Part shown: piece after piece, positions 32,773 to 41,921 of the stretch
Layout: each line of letters starts with the position of its first letter
Position numbering within the stretch: the first letter of the stretch is position 1
Origin: Duganella phyllosphaerae
Lineage (GTDB): Bacteria; Pseudomonadota; Gammaproteobacteria; Burkholderiales; Burkholderiaceae_D
Direction of reading: 5' to 3'
DNA: 64,000 bases
Assembly: GCF_001758785.1 (NCBI RefSeq)
Contig: NZ_LROM01000077.1
Span: forward strand, 1 to 64,000
Position numbers and translations under genes: made by a program
Notes under the pieces: generated by a model
Told to the model about the DNA's origin: nothing
The model's input: only the letters and a program-made list of their open reading frames with translations
The model's database searches: none

Positions 32773-34826
32773 CTTCCATGGCCGCAGCGCTGGCGCTGCT
32801 GGCCATGCCCTTGGCGCATGCACAAGAGCAGGCGCAAGAGCGCGCCCCGGCGCCGATGGAAACCATCCAGGTGACCGGCAGCTGGCTCGGCTCCGGGCTG
32901 CAAAACAGCGTCAGGAATTTCGCCGGCGCGCGCACGGTGGTGAACCAGGACGACATCGAGGATTCGGGCGCGCTCGACATCGGCGACGTGCTGCGCCGCG
33001 TGCCGGGCGTGCAGGCCACCGACAATTCCGGCACCGCCGGCAGCGCCATTTCGCTCAATATCGGCGTGCGCGGCCTGACCGGGCGCTATTCGCCGCGTTC
33101 CACCATCCTGCTCGACGGCATTCCGCTGGCAGTGGCCCCGTATGGTCAGCCGCAGCTATCGTTCGCCCCGGTCAGCCTGAACAACATCGAATCGATCGAC
33201 GTGGTGCGCGGCGGCGGCGCCGTGCGCTACGGTCCGCAAAACGTGGGCGGCATCATCAATTTTCGCAGCCGGTCGATCCCGGACGGGGCGCTGAGCGGCG
33301 ATGTCTCGGTGCGCTACAACGACTATAGCGAAACCGGGCATAACACCCAGTACAGCGCCTTCCTTGGCGGCACGCTGGAGAATGGCCTGGGCCTGGCGCT
33401 GATGTACTCGGGCATGGATGGCGGCGGCTGGCGCACCGCCAGCAACGACAAGCTCAACGACGTGGCGCTGAAATTCCGCTACCCGCTCAACGCCCACAGC
33501 GAGGTGTACGGCAAACTGACGTACTTCGACGTCAACTCGCGCACGCCGGGCGGGCTGACCGTGGCACAGTACGCCGCCGATCCGTTCCAGAACACCCGGC
33601 CCACGGATTTCTGGAGCGGCGAGCGCAAGGGCGGCGACGTCGGCTACCTGAACACCATCTCGGCCACCCAGGAATTCGAAGTGAAGGCTTATTACAACGA
33701 GAGCTTCCGCCAGAGCGCCCTGATCAACGCCGCCCGTACCCAGGTCACCTGGCAGCCGCGCAACTACCAGGTGCTGGGCATCGAGCCGCGCTACACCCAG
33801 CGCTTCACTGCTGCCGGTCTCACCCACGATGTCACCGCCGGCTACCGCTTCCTGCGCGAGCGCGGCGACGACAACAACTATGCCGTGACGGTTGCCACTG
33901 GCGTGCAAGGCGCCACCACCAGGTTCGACAATGCCACCGATGCCCACTCGGTGTACATCGACGACCGCATCGCCATTGGCGCCTGGCGCATCACGCCCGG
34001 CGTACGCTACGAGCGCATCCGCTCTGACCGGCGCGATGCGGGCAGCAGCGCAGCTTTCGCTTCGGACAACAACAAGGCGCTGCCGTCGTTGAACGTGGCC
34101 TACCTGGTCAACCCGGCGCTGACCGTGTTCGCCAACTACACCACGTCGTTCGGCGCGGTGCAGAACACCCAGCTCAATTCGCAAAGCGCCACCAATCCGC
34201 TCAATCCGGAAGTGGCCAAGACCGTCGAGCTTGGTGCGCGCTGGAAGAACCGCGCGGTGAGCGCGGAGCTGACCGCCTTCAAGCTCAAGTTCGACAACCA
34301 GATTTTGCAGGTGCCGGGCACACTGCCGGCCACGTTCCAGAACATTGGCGCGACCAACCACGAAGGGATCGAATCGGCATTCGACTACAGCTTCGACGAA
34401 GCCGGCGCGCTGGCGGGCCTGAACCTGTACGCCAACTACACTTACACCAAGGCGATCCAGGAGTCGGGCGCCACGGCCGGGCTGGACGTGCCGTTCTACT
34501 CGCGCGGCACCGACACCGTGGGCGCGCGCTACAAGCGCGACGCGTGGAGCTTCAACGTGTCGGGCACGCACCAGACCCGCCAGTACTCGGACGCCGCCAA
34601 TACCGTGGCCGAAGCGGCCAACGGCAGCGCAGGAGCGATCCCCGGTTTCCGCCTGTGGAATGCACAAGTGGGCTGGAAAGTGAAGGGGAAACCTGGCTAC
34701 GAGGTGATGGCAGGGGTGAACAACCTGGCGGACCGGCGTTATTACACCCGCAATGTCGATGGCAATGCCGGGCGCATGGTTGGTGCGCCACGTACCGCAT
34801 ACCTGCAATTGCGTGCCAGTTATTGA
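32730..34826 (+). CDS. TonB-dependent iron/siderophore receptor, FecA-like
   Basis: This outer-membrane receptor of 698 residues has a signal region ending at PLAHAQ, a plug domain (ALDIGDVLRRVPGVQATD, STILLDGIPLAVAPYGQ, DVVRGGGAVRYGPQNVGG) and a 22-strand barrel ending with the aromatic C-terminus LQLRASY. The order is that of FecA/siderophore receptors; the N-terminal signalling extension of true FecA is absent, and no FecI/FecR genes are nearby. ATG 32730 has no Shine-Dalgarno; ATG 32778 is an alternative but leaves a signal of only about 15 residues. A Fur box lies upstream, so expression is probably induced by iron limitation. Confidence 0.88.
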   Translation: MPLQTLHLAPPFPLTSMAAALALLAMPLAHAQEQAQERAPAPMETIQVTGSWLGSGLQNSVRNFAGARTVVNQDDIEDSGALDIGDVLRRVPGVQATDNSGTAGSAISLNIGVRGLTGRYSPRSTILLDGIPLAVAPYGQPQLSFAPVSLNNIESIDVVRGGGAVRYGPQNVGGIINFRSRSIPDGALSGDVSVRYNDYSETGHNTQYSAFLGGTLENGLGLALMYSGMDGGGWRTASNDKLNDVALKFRYPLNAHSEVYGKLTYFDVNSRTPGGLTVAQYAADPFQNTRPTDFWSGERKGGDVGYLNTISATQEFEVKAYYNESFRQSALINAARTQVTWQPRNYQVLGIEPRYTQRFTAAGLTHDVTAGYRFLRERGDDNNYAVTVATGVQGATTRFDNATDAHSVYIDDRIAIGAWRITPGVRYERIRSDRRDAGSSAAFASDNNKALPSLNVAYLVNPALTVFANYTTSFGAVQNTQLNSQSATNPLNPEVAKTVELGARWKNRAVSAELTAFKLKFDNQILQVPGTLPATFQNIGATNHEGIESAFDYSFDEAGALAGLNLYANYTYTKAIQESGATAGLDVPFYSRGTDTVGARYKRDAWSFNVSGTHQTRQYSDAANTVAEAANGSAGAIPGFRLWNAQVGWKVKGKPGYEVMAGVNNLADRRYYTRNVDGNAGRMVGAPRTAYLQLRASY

Positions 34827-35037
34827 GCAGTTCATGCGCAGTTCGGTGCGCGACTGCACAGTGTCATGATGCCAACGTAGGACAAGGCCCACATTTCTTC
34901 TTGCTTGCAGCCTACATTGGCCTACACGCCGGTCCTATACCGGTAGATCGGTCTGCTAGATATAGTGTCATCAACGGTGAGCGATACCCAAGTTTGATAC
35001 ATCAGCCACCAAGACCACACACCAAGAGGCAGACACC

Positions 35038-35820
35038 ATGAACGCATACCACACCACTTCCGCAACCGCCGCTGCCAACGCCATCGCAGGCAACAGCAGC
35101 GCCGGTTCGCAGATCAGCCTGATCGGCGCGCAGCAGAACGATCTGCTGCGCGCCCTGTCGCGCGACGATCTGCTGGCGCTGTTCAGCGAGCTGGAACTGG
35201 TTGCGTTGCCTGCCGGTAAGCACCTGTTCGACTTCGGCGACAAGGTCGAGTACACCTACTTCCCGACCAACGCCATCATCTCGCTGCAATACGTGATGGA
35301 AGACGGCGCCACCACCGAGATCGCCGTGGTAGGCCGCGAAGGTGTGGTAGGCGTGGCACTGTACCCGACCGAGCGTGCTTCTTACTCGGCCGTGGTGGAG
35401 GCTGCCGGTTACGGCTACCGCCTGCGCACCGACGTGCTGCGCGACGTGTTCTACGCCGGCGGCCCGTTGGCCCAGCAACTGATGCGTTACACCAGCGCCA
35501 TGTTCGCCCAGCTGGCGCAAAGCGTGGCCGGCAGCCGTCACACCAGTATCGAGCAAAAGCTGTGCCGCTGGTTGCTCGAACGCCTGGACCGCTCGATGGG
35601 CAATGAATTGAAAGTGACCCAGGAAATGATCGCCAACATGCTGGGCGTGCGTCGCGAAAGCGTGACCGGCGCGGCTGGCAAGCTGGCCGACGAAGGCTTG
35701 ATTTCCTACCGCCGTGGTTGCGTTACGGTACTTGATCGTGCGGGGATGGAAGCGCGCGCAGGCAGCTGCTACCAAGGCGGCCGCAACAAGGCGGCCGGCA
35801 TGGAACAGCGTGCTGCTTGA
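35038..35820 (+). CDS. Crp/Fnr-family transcriptional regulator
   Basis: This 260-residue regulator has a cyclic-nucleotide-binding-type beta roll at about 30-150 (LPAGKHLFDFGDKVEYTYFP, EIAVVGREGVVGVAL) and a winged helix at about 165-235 (LKVTQEMIANMLGVRRESVTGAAGKLADEG). It lacks the Fnr cysteine set for a [4Fe-4S] cluster and the usual cAMP pocket motif RxS is not clear, so the signal is unknown. The 211-base upstream region has a good -10 (TATAGT, 34961-34966) and two direct GCCTACA repeats but no gene. It is transcribed alone. Confidence 0.85.
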   Translation: MNAYHTTSATAAANAIAGNSSAGSQISLIGAQQNDLLRALSRDDLLALFSELELVALPAGKHLFDFGDKVEYTYFPTNAIISLQYVMEDGATTEIAVVGREGVVGVALYPTERASYSAVVEAAGYGYRLRTDVLRDVFYAGGPLAQQLMRYTSAMFAQLAQSVAGSRHTSIEQKLCRWLLERLDRSMGNELKVTQEMIANMLGVRRESVTGAAGKLADEGLISYRRGCVTVLDRAGMEARAGSCYQGGRNKAAGMEQRAA

Positions 35821-35835
35821 AGAATAGCCGGGAAA

Positions 35836-36060
35836 TTAATGCAGTACGCGGGACGGCGGATTCACCAGGAATCCGCTGAAGTCCACCCGAGGGGCAGAGC
35901 GGGTGGCCATGTTGTCCAGTTTGCGCTGGACCAGCTTGTGCCAGGCGGCGGCCCAACGCGCTGCCAGTTGCGATTCCTCTGCCGAGCGTGCATACAGCGT
36001 TCTCTCGACAGCGATTTTTTGACGGTTCAGGGCGCGGGTGGCATTCATCATCGTGGTCAT
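35836..36060 (-). CDS. Small hypothetical protein
   Basis: This 74-residue ORF lies in the 445-base stretch between the Crp-type and SulP genes, which otherwise holds no gene. The peptide is basic and amphipathic (ALNRQKIAVERTLYARSAEE, WAAAWHKLVQRKLDNMA). Codon use is acceptable, but there is no clear Shine-Dalgarno before the ATG at 36060, and the frame is open further upstream. I do not recognise it. It could be a genuine small protein or a chance ORF. Confidence 0.4.
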   Translation of the reverse strand: MTTMMNATRALNRQKIAVERTLYARSAEESQLAARWAAAWHKLVQRKLDNMATRSAPRVDFSGFLVNPPSRVLH

Positions 36061-36188
36061 GGTGGGCTCGGCTTGGCAGTTGTTGGTTGGAAAGCAAAGC
36101 CATTTTGCCTGTCGCGACCGGTTTTGAATGTGCGCCAGTTCACCCAATCACTGCGGTAACCTGTCTCCTCCGTGTAAAATACCCCTGC

Positions 36189-36213
36189 TGCAGCGCATCA
36201 ATGATGCTCTGCA
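36189..36213. promoter_or_regulatory. 25-base palindrome at the sulP promoter
   Basis: TGCAG-C-GCATCA is mirrored by TGATGC-T-CTGCA around a single central A, with one mismatch in 12 pairs. It lies nine bases after a TAAAAT -10 (36175-36180) and 52 before the sulP start, the position of a repressor operator covering the transcription start. Confidence 0.55.
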
Positions 36214-36264
36214 GCTATTTTTTTGCGCGCCGCTCGTCCCGAATACTCTTCTTCCGAAACCGAT

Positions 36265-37713
36265 ATGTGGTCCACCAATTTCACTAAAAATGCCCTGGCG
36301 GGCCTCACCACGTCGTTTGCACTGGTTCCTGAATGCATCGCGTTTGCGCTGGTTGCGCACTTGAATCCCCTGGTAGGGCTGTATGGCGCCTTCTTCATTT
36401 GCACCATCACCGCGATGTTTGGTGGCCGCCCGGGCATGATTTCGGGCGCTGCCGGCTCGATGGCAGTGGTGATCGTGGCGCTGGTGGCACAGCATGGCTT
36501 GCAGTATTTCCTGGCCACGGTAGTGCTCAGCGGCGTGATCATGCTGCTGTTCGGCCTGCTGCGGCTCGGCAAACTGGTCAGCATGGTGCCGCACCCGGTG
36601 ATGCTTGGTTTCGTCAACGGCCTGGCGATCGTGATCGCCTGGTCGCAATTGCAGCATTTTCGGGTTGACGGCGGCTGGCTGGCGGGTGCGGCGATGTGGT
36701 GGATGGGCGGGCTGGTGGCGTTGACCATGGCCATCGTGTACCTGCTGCCGCGCCTGACCAGGGCGGTGCCGCCGGCGCTGGTGGCCATCGTGGGCGTGGG
36801 GTTGCTGTCGGAACTGCTGCATCTGCCGGTGCGCACGCTGGGCGACATGGCCACCATCGCCGGCGGTCTGCCGTCGTTCAGCATTCCGCAGTTGCCGTTC
36901 ACCATGGAGACCTTGCGCATCGTGCTGCCGTATGCACTGCTGATGGCGGTGGTGGGGCTGCTCGAAACGCTGCTCACCTTTAACCTCACCGATGAAATCA
37001 CCGAAACCCGCGGCCTGCCCAACCGCGAATGCGTGGCGCTGGGTGCGGCCAACGTCGCCTCCGGCCTGTTCGGCGGCATGGGCGGTTGCGCCATGATCGG
37101 CCAGACCATGATCAACCTCGGTTCCGGCGGCCGCACCCGGGTGTCGGGTGCGGTGGCCGGCATCATGATTTTGCTGTTCGTGCTGTTCCTGTCGCCGCTG
37201 ATCGAGCGTATTCCACTGGCTGCCCTGGTGGGCGTGATGTTTGTCGTCGCCCAGCAGACCTTTGCCTGGAGTTCGCTGCAAGTGCTGGGCAAGGTGCCGC
37301 GCCACGACGCGCTGCTGATCGTGGTCGTTACCTGCATTACCGTGGCGACCGACCTGGCGGTGGCGGTGCTGTGCGGGATTGTGATCGCCGCACTCAGTTT
37401 CGCCTGGCGCCACGCGCGCGAGGTGCGGTGCGAAGCGATGGTGGACGCCGACGGCGTCAAGCACTACACGCCGCACGGCACACTGTTCTTTGCCTCGATC
37501 GCCCATTTCAACGACCTGTTCGTGCCGCAGGATGATCCGCAACAGGTGGTGCTCGACTGCCGCCACCTGCGCCTGGCCGATCATTCGGCAGTGGTGGCGG
37601 TGGCCGCCCTGAGCGAGCGGTATGCACGCGCCGGCAAGCGCCTGCAAGTGCAGCACCTGTCGCAGCGCTGCGAACAGTTGCTGGTGCGGGCCGGCGTATC
37701 GGTGACCGCATGA
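36265..37713 (+). CDS. SulP-family anion transporter
   Basis: This 482-residue inner-membrane permease has about 11-12 hydrophobic segments with the SulP signatures NALAGLTTSFALVPECIAFA, GLYGAFFICTITAMFGGRP and NRECVALGAANVASGLFGGM. A short C-terminal STAS domain follows (VVLDCRHLRLADHSAVVAV). SulP proteins carry sulfate, bicarbonate or other anions. No sulfate-assimilation or carbonic-anhydrase gene is adjacent to settle the substrate. ATG 36265 is the likely start; earlier in-frame codons lie in the promoter region. A striking palindrome sits upstream. Confidence 0.88.
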   Translation: MWSTNFTKNALAGLTTSFALVPECIAFALVAHLNPLVGLYGAFFICTITAMFGGRPGMISGAAGSMAVVIVALVAQHGLQYFLATVVLSGVIMLLFGLLRLGKLVSMVPHPVMLGFVNGLAIVIAWSQLQHFRVDGGWLAGAAMWWMGGLVALTMAIVYLLPRLTRAVPPALVAIVGVGLLSELLHLPVRTLGDMATIAGGLPSFSIPQLPFTMETLRIVLPYALLMAVVGLLETLLTFNLTDEITETRGLPNRECVALGAANVASGLFGGMGGCAMIGQTMINLGSGGRTRVSGAVAGIMILLFVLFLSPLIERIPLAALVGVMFVVAQQTFAWSSLQVLGKVPRHDALLIVVVTCITVATDLAVAVLCGIVIAALSFAWRHAREVRCEAMVDADGVKHYTPHGTLFFASIAHFNDLFVPQDDPQQVVLDCRHLRLADHSAVVAVAALSERYARAGKRLQVQHLSQRCEQLLVRAGVSVTA

Positions 37714-37759
37714 AGTGTTCGTGGTATTCTGCCCATCCTTGACAGAAGAGCACTCTCCA

Positions 37760-37987
37760 ATGCAGATAGCAACCATCATCAGCCTGGCCGGCACCATCAC
37801 CTGCGTCGGGCTGTTTTCCAAACAAAAGGAATGGGTACTGGCAGCCGCCTTTGCCTTCGGCGCAGCCTTTACCGCGCTGGGCGCCATGCGACCCTCGTTC
37901 ATCCCCGGCTACCTGATCCCCTGGTGCGCCTACACCTTCTTCGCCCTCGCCGCGATCGAATTCGTCCGTAAAGTCATCCTCAAATAG
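37760..37987 (+). CDS. Small two/three-helix membrane protein, unknown function
   Basis: This 75-residue protein is almost entirely hydrophobic with about three short membrane segments (TIISLAGTITCVGLF, VLAAAFAFGAAFTALGA, PWCAYTFFALAAIEFV). AGAAGAG precedes ATG 37760. It is 46 bases after sulP in the same direction and may be cotranscribed. I do not recognise the family. Confidence 0.6.
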   Translation: MQIATIISLAGTITCVGLFSKQKEWVLAAAFAFGAAFTALGAMRPSFIPGYLIPWCAYTFFALAAIEFVRKVILK

Positions 37988-38089
37988 CGTCTTTTAAATG
38001 ATGGTCACAAAGGCATTGTTACTGTATGCTGCCAGCGCATTTTGCCGGATTTGTGAAATTTGTGTTCACCATCATTGAGAAAGAGTTCT

Positions 38090-38548
38090 ATGAGATACCT
38101 GTTTTCGTCTTGCGCGCTGGGATTGACGCTGGCCCTGTCTGGTTGCGGTGGCGGTGGCGGCGATACTGCTGCGCCGGTGCAACCGGTGGTGCCTCCGGTC
38201 GCCGACACCATCGTGCTGCAGAAGATCGATAACGTGGTCGGCACCGGTGCGCCGGCTATTGCTGGCAAAACCGTCTCGGTGCAATACACCGGCTGGCTGT
38301 ACGATGCCGCCGCGCCATCCAAAAAGGGCGTGCAGTTCGATTCCTCGGTCGGCAAGGCGGCGTTTTCTTTCGTGTTGGACAGCGGCTCTGTGATCAAGGG
38401 ATTCGACCAAGGCGTGACCGGCATGCAAGTGGGCGGGAAGCGCACGGTGCTGATCCCGGCCAGCATGGGCTATGGCGCCCAAGGGAACAGCGCGATCCCG
38501 CCCAACTCCAACCTCGTCTTCGACATCGAACTGGTGGAAGTGCGCTAA
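38090..38548 (+). CDS. FKBP-type peptidyl-prolyl isomerase lipoprotein
   Basis: This 152-residue protein has a lipoprotein signal with lipobox ALSGCGGGG and then an FKBP domain from about residue 45 (KTVSVQYTGWLYD, FSFVLDSGSVIKGFDQGVTGM, PASMGYGAQG, IPPNSNLVFDIELVEV). The active-site residues (Tyr, Phe, Asp, Trp/Ile set) look intact. It catalyses proline cis-trans isomerisation and would assist folding in the periplasm while anchored to a membrane. AAAGAG precedes ATG 38090. Confidence 0.9.
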   Translation: MRYLFSSCALGLTLALSGCGGGGGDTAAPVQPVVPPVADTIVLQKIDNVVGTGAPAIAGKTVSVQYTGWLYDAAAPSKKGVQFDSSVGKAAFSFVLDSGSVIKGFDQGVTGMQVGGKRTVLIPASMGYGAQGNSAIPPNSNLVFDIELVEVR

Positions 38549-38585
38549 GTGCGCTAAAAGCGCTGATGGCGTAAGCACTACGGCA

Positions 38586-41000
38586 TCAGTAGAAATAGGG
38601 CGTCTTCTTCGCCCATTCGCTGTTGCCGTAGCGTTTGTGCAGCGTGGTGTATGCCTTTTTAGACAACGCCTTGGCGTCGTCGTCGAGGCAACCGCCGCGC
38701 GTGGAGCGCACCACGACGTGCAGCAGCCATGGCAGGTCGGCGTCTTTCGGTTTCGCCGCCACTCTTTGCAGCACGTGGTCGCCCAGGTAGCCGGTGGCGG
38801 TTTTCAGGGCGCCCAGTTGTGCCAGTTCGGCCTTGCGACGGGCGGCATCTACCCCCGCCACCTGCGGCATCGTCGGCGCCTGCTCCACCCACACCGATTG
38901 CCCCGACCAGCCATTTTCCTGGTATTCCTTCTCGCCGCTGGACGGCATCTTGCACCACATGTCGGCCCTGGTTTCCTCGACCGCGCGTGGCACGTACGGC
39001 ACCGGCAGCGCCCAGGTATTGCGCATCGGGCTGAAACCATATTTGAGGGCGGTAAGCAGCAGCCAGTGGTGGCGCTCCGCGTTTGGCGTCAGTTCCCGGT
39101 AGCGCTTCATTACCGGCGCCAGTTCGGGCGCATTGGCCTCCACCAGTTGCGTCGCTTTCACCGCTGCCTGGTACTGGCCGGTCATGTCGAAGCGCATCAG
39201 CGCGATCAGGGCGATACGTCCGCGCTCCTCCGCCGGCAACTGGCGGTCCGCCGCCAATGTCAGCAGGTCGCTGGCCGCCAGTCCGGCATTGAGCCAGCGC
39301 TTGCCGTCGGCTGCCAGCCGTCCGCGTGCCACGGTGTAGGGATCTTGCACCGCTGCCGGTTCGCCGGTGTCGCTGTCCACCTTGTAGCCTCGGCTGCGCA
39401 GCAGGTAGCGGGCTGCGTCGGTGAGCGACGTGGCCACCGCAAAGCGCTCCTGCAGGAACAGGTTGCGCGCCGAGTCCGAGGCGGTGGACGACAGCAGTGC
39501 GCCGGTCAACTCTGCCTCGCCGAGTGCGCGGGCTTTCTCTGCTTGTCCGGCCAGGCGGTAATGACGCGCCAGCGCGTAGCGCACCGTCAGATACTCGGGC
39601 GCGGAGGGCGCCACTTGCAGGAGGGCCTGTTCCATCTCCGGCGCCAGTTTGCCGCTGATCATGGCAGAGGCGAACAGCCAGGCGCGCGCCTGGGCGGCAT
39701 TGCCTGCTTTTGCGTAATGCCGCCACCGTTCGTGCGCATGCGTGCGCGATGGCGCACAAGTCTCTGCCACCTTGGTGGCGTACTCGCTGTTGTCGTCCGG
39801 GTAGTAGGGTGCGCACTGCTGCACCGTCATCACCCAGTCGACCAGGGACGATGCCGGGCGTTGAGCCGGCCGTGCCGGCGTCGCCGCTGGCGTCTCGGCC
39901 AGGCGGTCGGCCAGCGCCAGCCAGTCGCCCAGGCGGTCGTCGAGGTACGGGTCATTGCGCGGGTCGTCGAGCAGCCTGCTCACCTCGGCGTAGCGCTCGA
40001 CCGGCGTAAACCTGGCCTGCAGGATGCGGCCGATGGCGCGGCTGTCGCCGTGGCGCGCGGCCAGCGCCGGATTGGCCACGATGCGGCCCACGCGTGCCTC
40101 GACGTCGGCCAATGCCTGTTGCTGGCGTGCCTGGCGCGCGGCCTGGTCCGCCGGACTTTCTTTTGCCTGCGCCTCGCGCGCGCGCCAGCGTTCGTCGGGC
40201 GTGCCCGGCACGTACAGCGCGGCGCGGCCCTGCGAACGCAGCGCCAGGTAGTCGCCCCAGGCCCGCATTGGATGGCCTTCGGTGGCGCCTATCTTGTCGA
40301 ACAGCGCCGTGCTGCGCGCGTAGTCTTCGCTGTAGAACGCGGCCGACCCCAGCTGGTATTCCTGCACCTGGCGCCAGAACAGCGGCTCGGCCGCTGCCAG
40401 CGGCGCCGGTTGGACCGACTTCCTGGTTTGCTGGTAGGCATTCTTGCGGTCGAGGGGATCGTCGCCGCAGGCCTTGAAGACTTCGCGCTGGGTGGCCACC
40501 CACGCCGCCAATCGCGCCGGCGTGGCGTCCGCGCGCGCGGACAGGTCGCCCAGCGTGTGCGTGGCGAATTGATAGCTGGCCACCGGACAGTTCAGGTAGC
40601 TGTTGACGAGCGGATCGGCATCGGGCGCCGGTTCCATTTCCCGCTTGAGGGCGCCGCGCACGGCGGCGCGCCAGGCCTTGTAGATGTCGCCCCCTTTCTG
40701 CTGATCCTGCCAGCCGCCACTGCGGCGCTCTTCGACCAGGGCCAGGCCGCCGGCCGCATTGGGCGCCGCGCGCAGTCCCGGCGCGCCCAGCATGACGGCG
40801 CGCCACGCGGTAAACAGGTTGCTGCGCACATAGGAGGGAAGGACCACGCCCAGGTGGCCGGCCTGGTAGCGGCCCAGCGCGACGTCGGTGCGTGAACGAT
40901 TGACGAATTCGTCGGTCGGATCGTCGCCGCCGCCACTGGCAACGGCGTGGCCGCCAGTGAGCATCAGGAGTGTGGCGAGGGTGAGCAGCGGGCGTTTCAT
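38586..41000 (-). CDS. Exported 804-residue helical-repeat protein, unknown function
   Basis: This protein has a clear signal peptide (about 1-21, ending GHAVA) and then an all-helical, Ala/Arg-rich body reminiscent of tetratricopeptide arrays (YQLGSAAFYSEDYARSTALF, LTVRYALARHYRLAGQAEKA, MTGQYQAAVKATQLVEANAP). It has seven scattered cysteines. No enzyme motif is visible. It overlaps the DUF3142 gene by ATGA, so the two are translationally coupled and probably act together in the periplasm. The true N-terminus is at ATG 41000; the frame stays open much further upstream but there it only shadows the DUF3142 gene. Confidence 0.75.
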   Translation of the reverse strand: MKRPLLTLATLLMLTGGHAVASGGGDDPTDEFVNRSRTDVALGRYQAGHLGVVLPSYVRSNLFTAWRAVMLGAPGLRAAPNAAGGLALVEERRSGGWQDQQKGGDIYKAWRAAVRGALKREMEPAPDADPLVNSYLNCPVASYQFATHTLGDLSARADATPARLAAWVATQREVFKACGDDPLDRKNAYQQTRKSVQPAPLAAAEPLFWRQVQEYQLGSAAFYSEDYARSTALFDKIGATEGHPMRAWGDYLALRSQGRAALYVPGTPDERWRAREAQAKESPADQAARQARQQQALADVEARVGRIVANPALAARHGDSRAIGRILQARFTPVERYAEVSRLLDDPRNDPYLDDRLGDWLALADRLAETPAATPARPAQRPASSLVDWVMTVQQCAPYYPDDNSEYATKVAETCAPSRTHAHERWRHYAKAGNAAQARAWLFASAMISGKLAPEMEQALLQVAPSAPEYLTVRYALARHYRLAGQAEKARALGEAELTGALLSSTASDSARNLFLQERFAVATSLTDAARYLLRSRGYKVDSDTGEPAAVQDPYTVARGRLAADGKRWLNAGLAASDLLTLAADRQLPAEERGRIALIALMRFDMTGQYQAAVKATQLVEANAPELAPVMKRYRELTPNAERHHWLLLTALKYGFSPMRNTWALPVPYVPRAVEETRADMWCKMPSSGEKEYQENGWSGQSVWVEQAPTMPQVAGVDAARRKAELAQLGALKTATGYLGDHVLQRVAAKPKDADLPWLLHVVVRSTRGGCLDDDAKALSKKAYTTLHKRYGNSEWAKKTPYFY

Positions 41001-41773
41001 GGCATGGTTCCTGGAACAGTCGGGGAAATAGGGGCGGTGGCCGAGGCGCTGCGTTTCCACGCGTAGCGGTCGAACCAGTAAGTCTTGCGGTAGCGGGCAA
41101 TCACCTGCGGTGCGAACGGTTCCTGCGGCGCGAAACCGGCGCTGCCCTGCCGGCAACTGGCGTGCAGCAACTGCGGCGTGTGCTCGACGATGTGGCGCAT
41201 CTGTGCATTGTCGCGGCCCATGCGGAAGAACATGGGCACCACTTCGTCGGCGGCCAGGCCGTCGAGCCAGGCGGGCGCGCGGCACCACCAGGCCAGCGCG
41301 GTCACACTCAGTCTGATTTGGGGCGGCAGTTCGGCGCGCACCCGCGCCACCAGCGCGCGGTAGAACGCGCGCTGTGACGGCTTGGCCTCCATATCGAGTT
41401 GCACCCAGCCCGAGGTGCTGGCCTGCGCCGCTTCCACCATGGCGCGCACGATCATGTCGGCGCGGGTGTCGATGGCAACCGGCGCATTGACGGTGCTGAC
41501 CTCCACGTGCAGCACCGGCGTGACGCGGGTGGTCGAAGGCATGAGCGGCCAGTGCGCGCGCGGACGGGTGCGGGCCGACGGGCCGGTGAGCAGGATGTGG
41601 CGTTGCAGCACCGCCGCCTCGGCGGTGGACCATGACGGCAGCACGGCGCTGTCCCACAGCCAGGCCACGGCAGGCGCCGATGCCGGCGCGGGTGCCAGCG
41701 CCGTAGCGCTGGTGCCTGGGCAGGCCAGCATCAGAATTGGGATCAGTGCAGCAATTCGGGGGAACAACGACAT
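40997..41773 (-). CDS. DUF3142-family exported protein
   Basis: This 258-residue protein has an N-terminal signal (IPILMLACPGTSA) and a domain matching DUF3142: VAWLWDSAVLPSWST, VTPVLHVEVSTVNAP, SGWVQLDMEAKPSQRAFYRALV and LSVTALAWWCRAPAWLDGL. The strand order with acidic residues at strand ends resembles a TIM-barrel glycosidase-like fold, but catalysis is not established for the family. ATG 41773 is taken as start; a GTG at 41788 is possible. The stop overlaps the start of the 804-residue partner gene. Confidence 0.75.
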   Translation of the reverse strand: MSLFPRIAALIPILMLACPGTSATALAPAPASAPAVAWLWDSAVLPSWSTAEAAVLQRHILLTGPSARTRPRAHWPLMPSTTRVTPVLHVEVSTVNAPVAIDTRADMIVRAMVEAAQASTSGWVQLDMEAKPSQRAFYRALVARVRAELPPQIRLSVTALAWWCRAPAWLDGLAADEVVPMFFRMGRDNAQMRHIVEHTPQLLHASCRQGSAGFAPQEPFAPQVIARYRKTYWFDRYAWKRSASATAPISPTVPGTMP

Positions 41774-41864
41774 CGGACGGTTACGCACAAACTCGGTGCG
41801 CCATTCTACCGATGTTTATCAAATAAACAAAATGGCTTATTTGTCCTCAGGCGCCGGCCGCAAA

Positions 41865-41893
41865 CAAAAACGCCCGGCGCAAAGGCCGGGCGT
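41865..41893 (-). terminator. Intrinsic terminator after the OmpA-like lipoprotein gene
   Basis: The stem ACGCCCGGC (41870-41878) with GCCGGGCGT (41885-41893) closes a six-base loop. On the minus strand it is followed by TTTTTG and more T, giving a strong terminator 29 bases past the lipoprotein stop. It insulates that gene from the DUF3142 operon. Confidence 0.88.
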
Positions 41894-41921
41894 TTTATCG
41901 TTCTGCGCTGACGCGACAGAA

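Noticed and set aside
41001..41657. Upstream extension of the 804-residue protein
   Set aside because: The open frame continues but only shadows the DUF3142 gene; the real start is ATG 41000 with a signal peptide and ATGA overlap.
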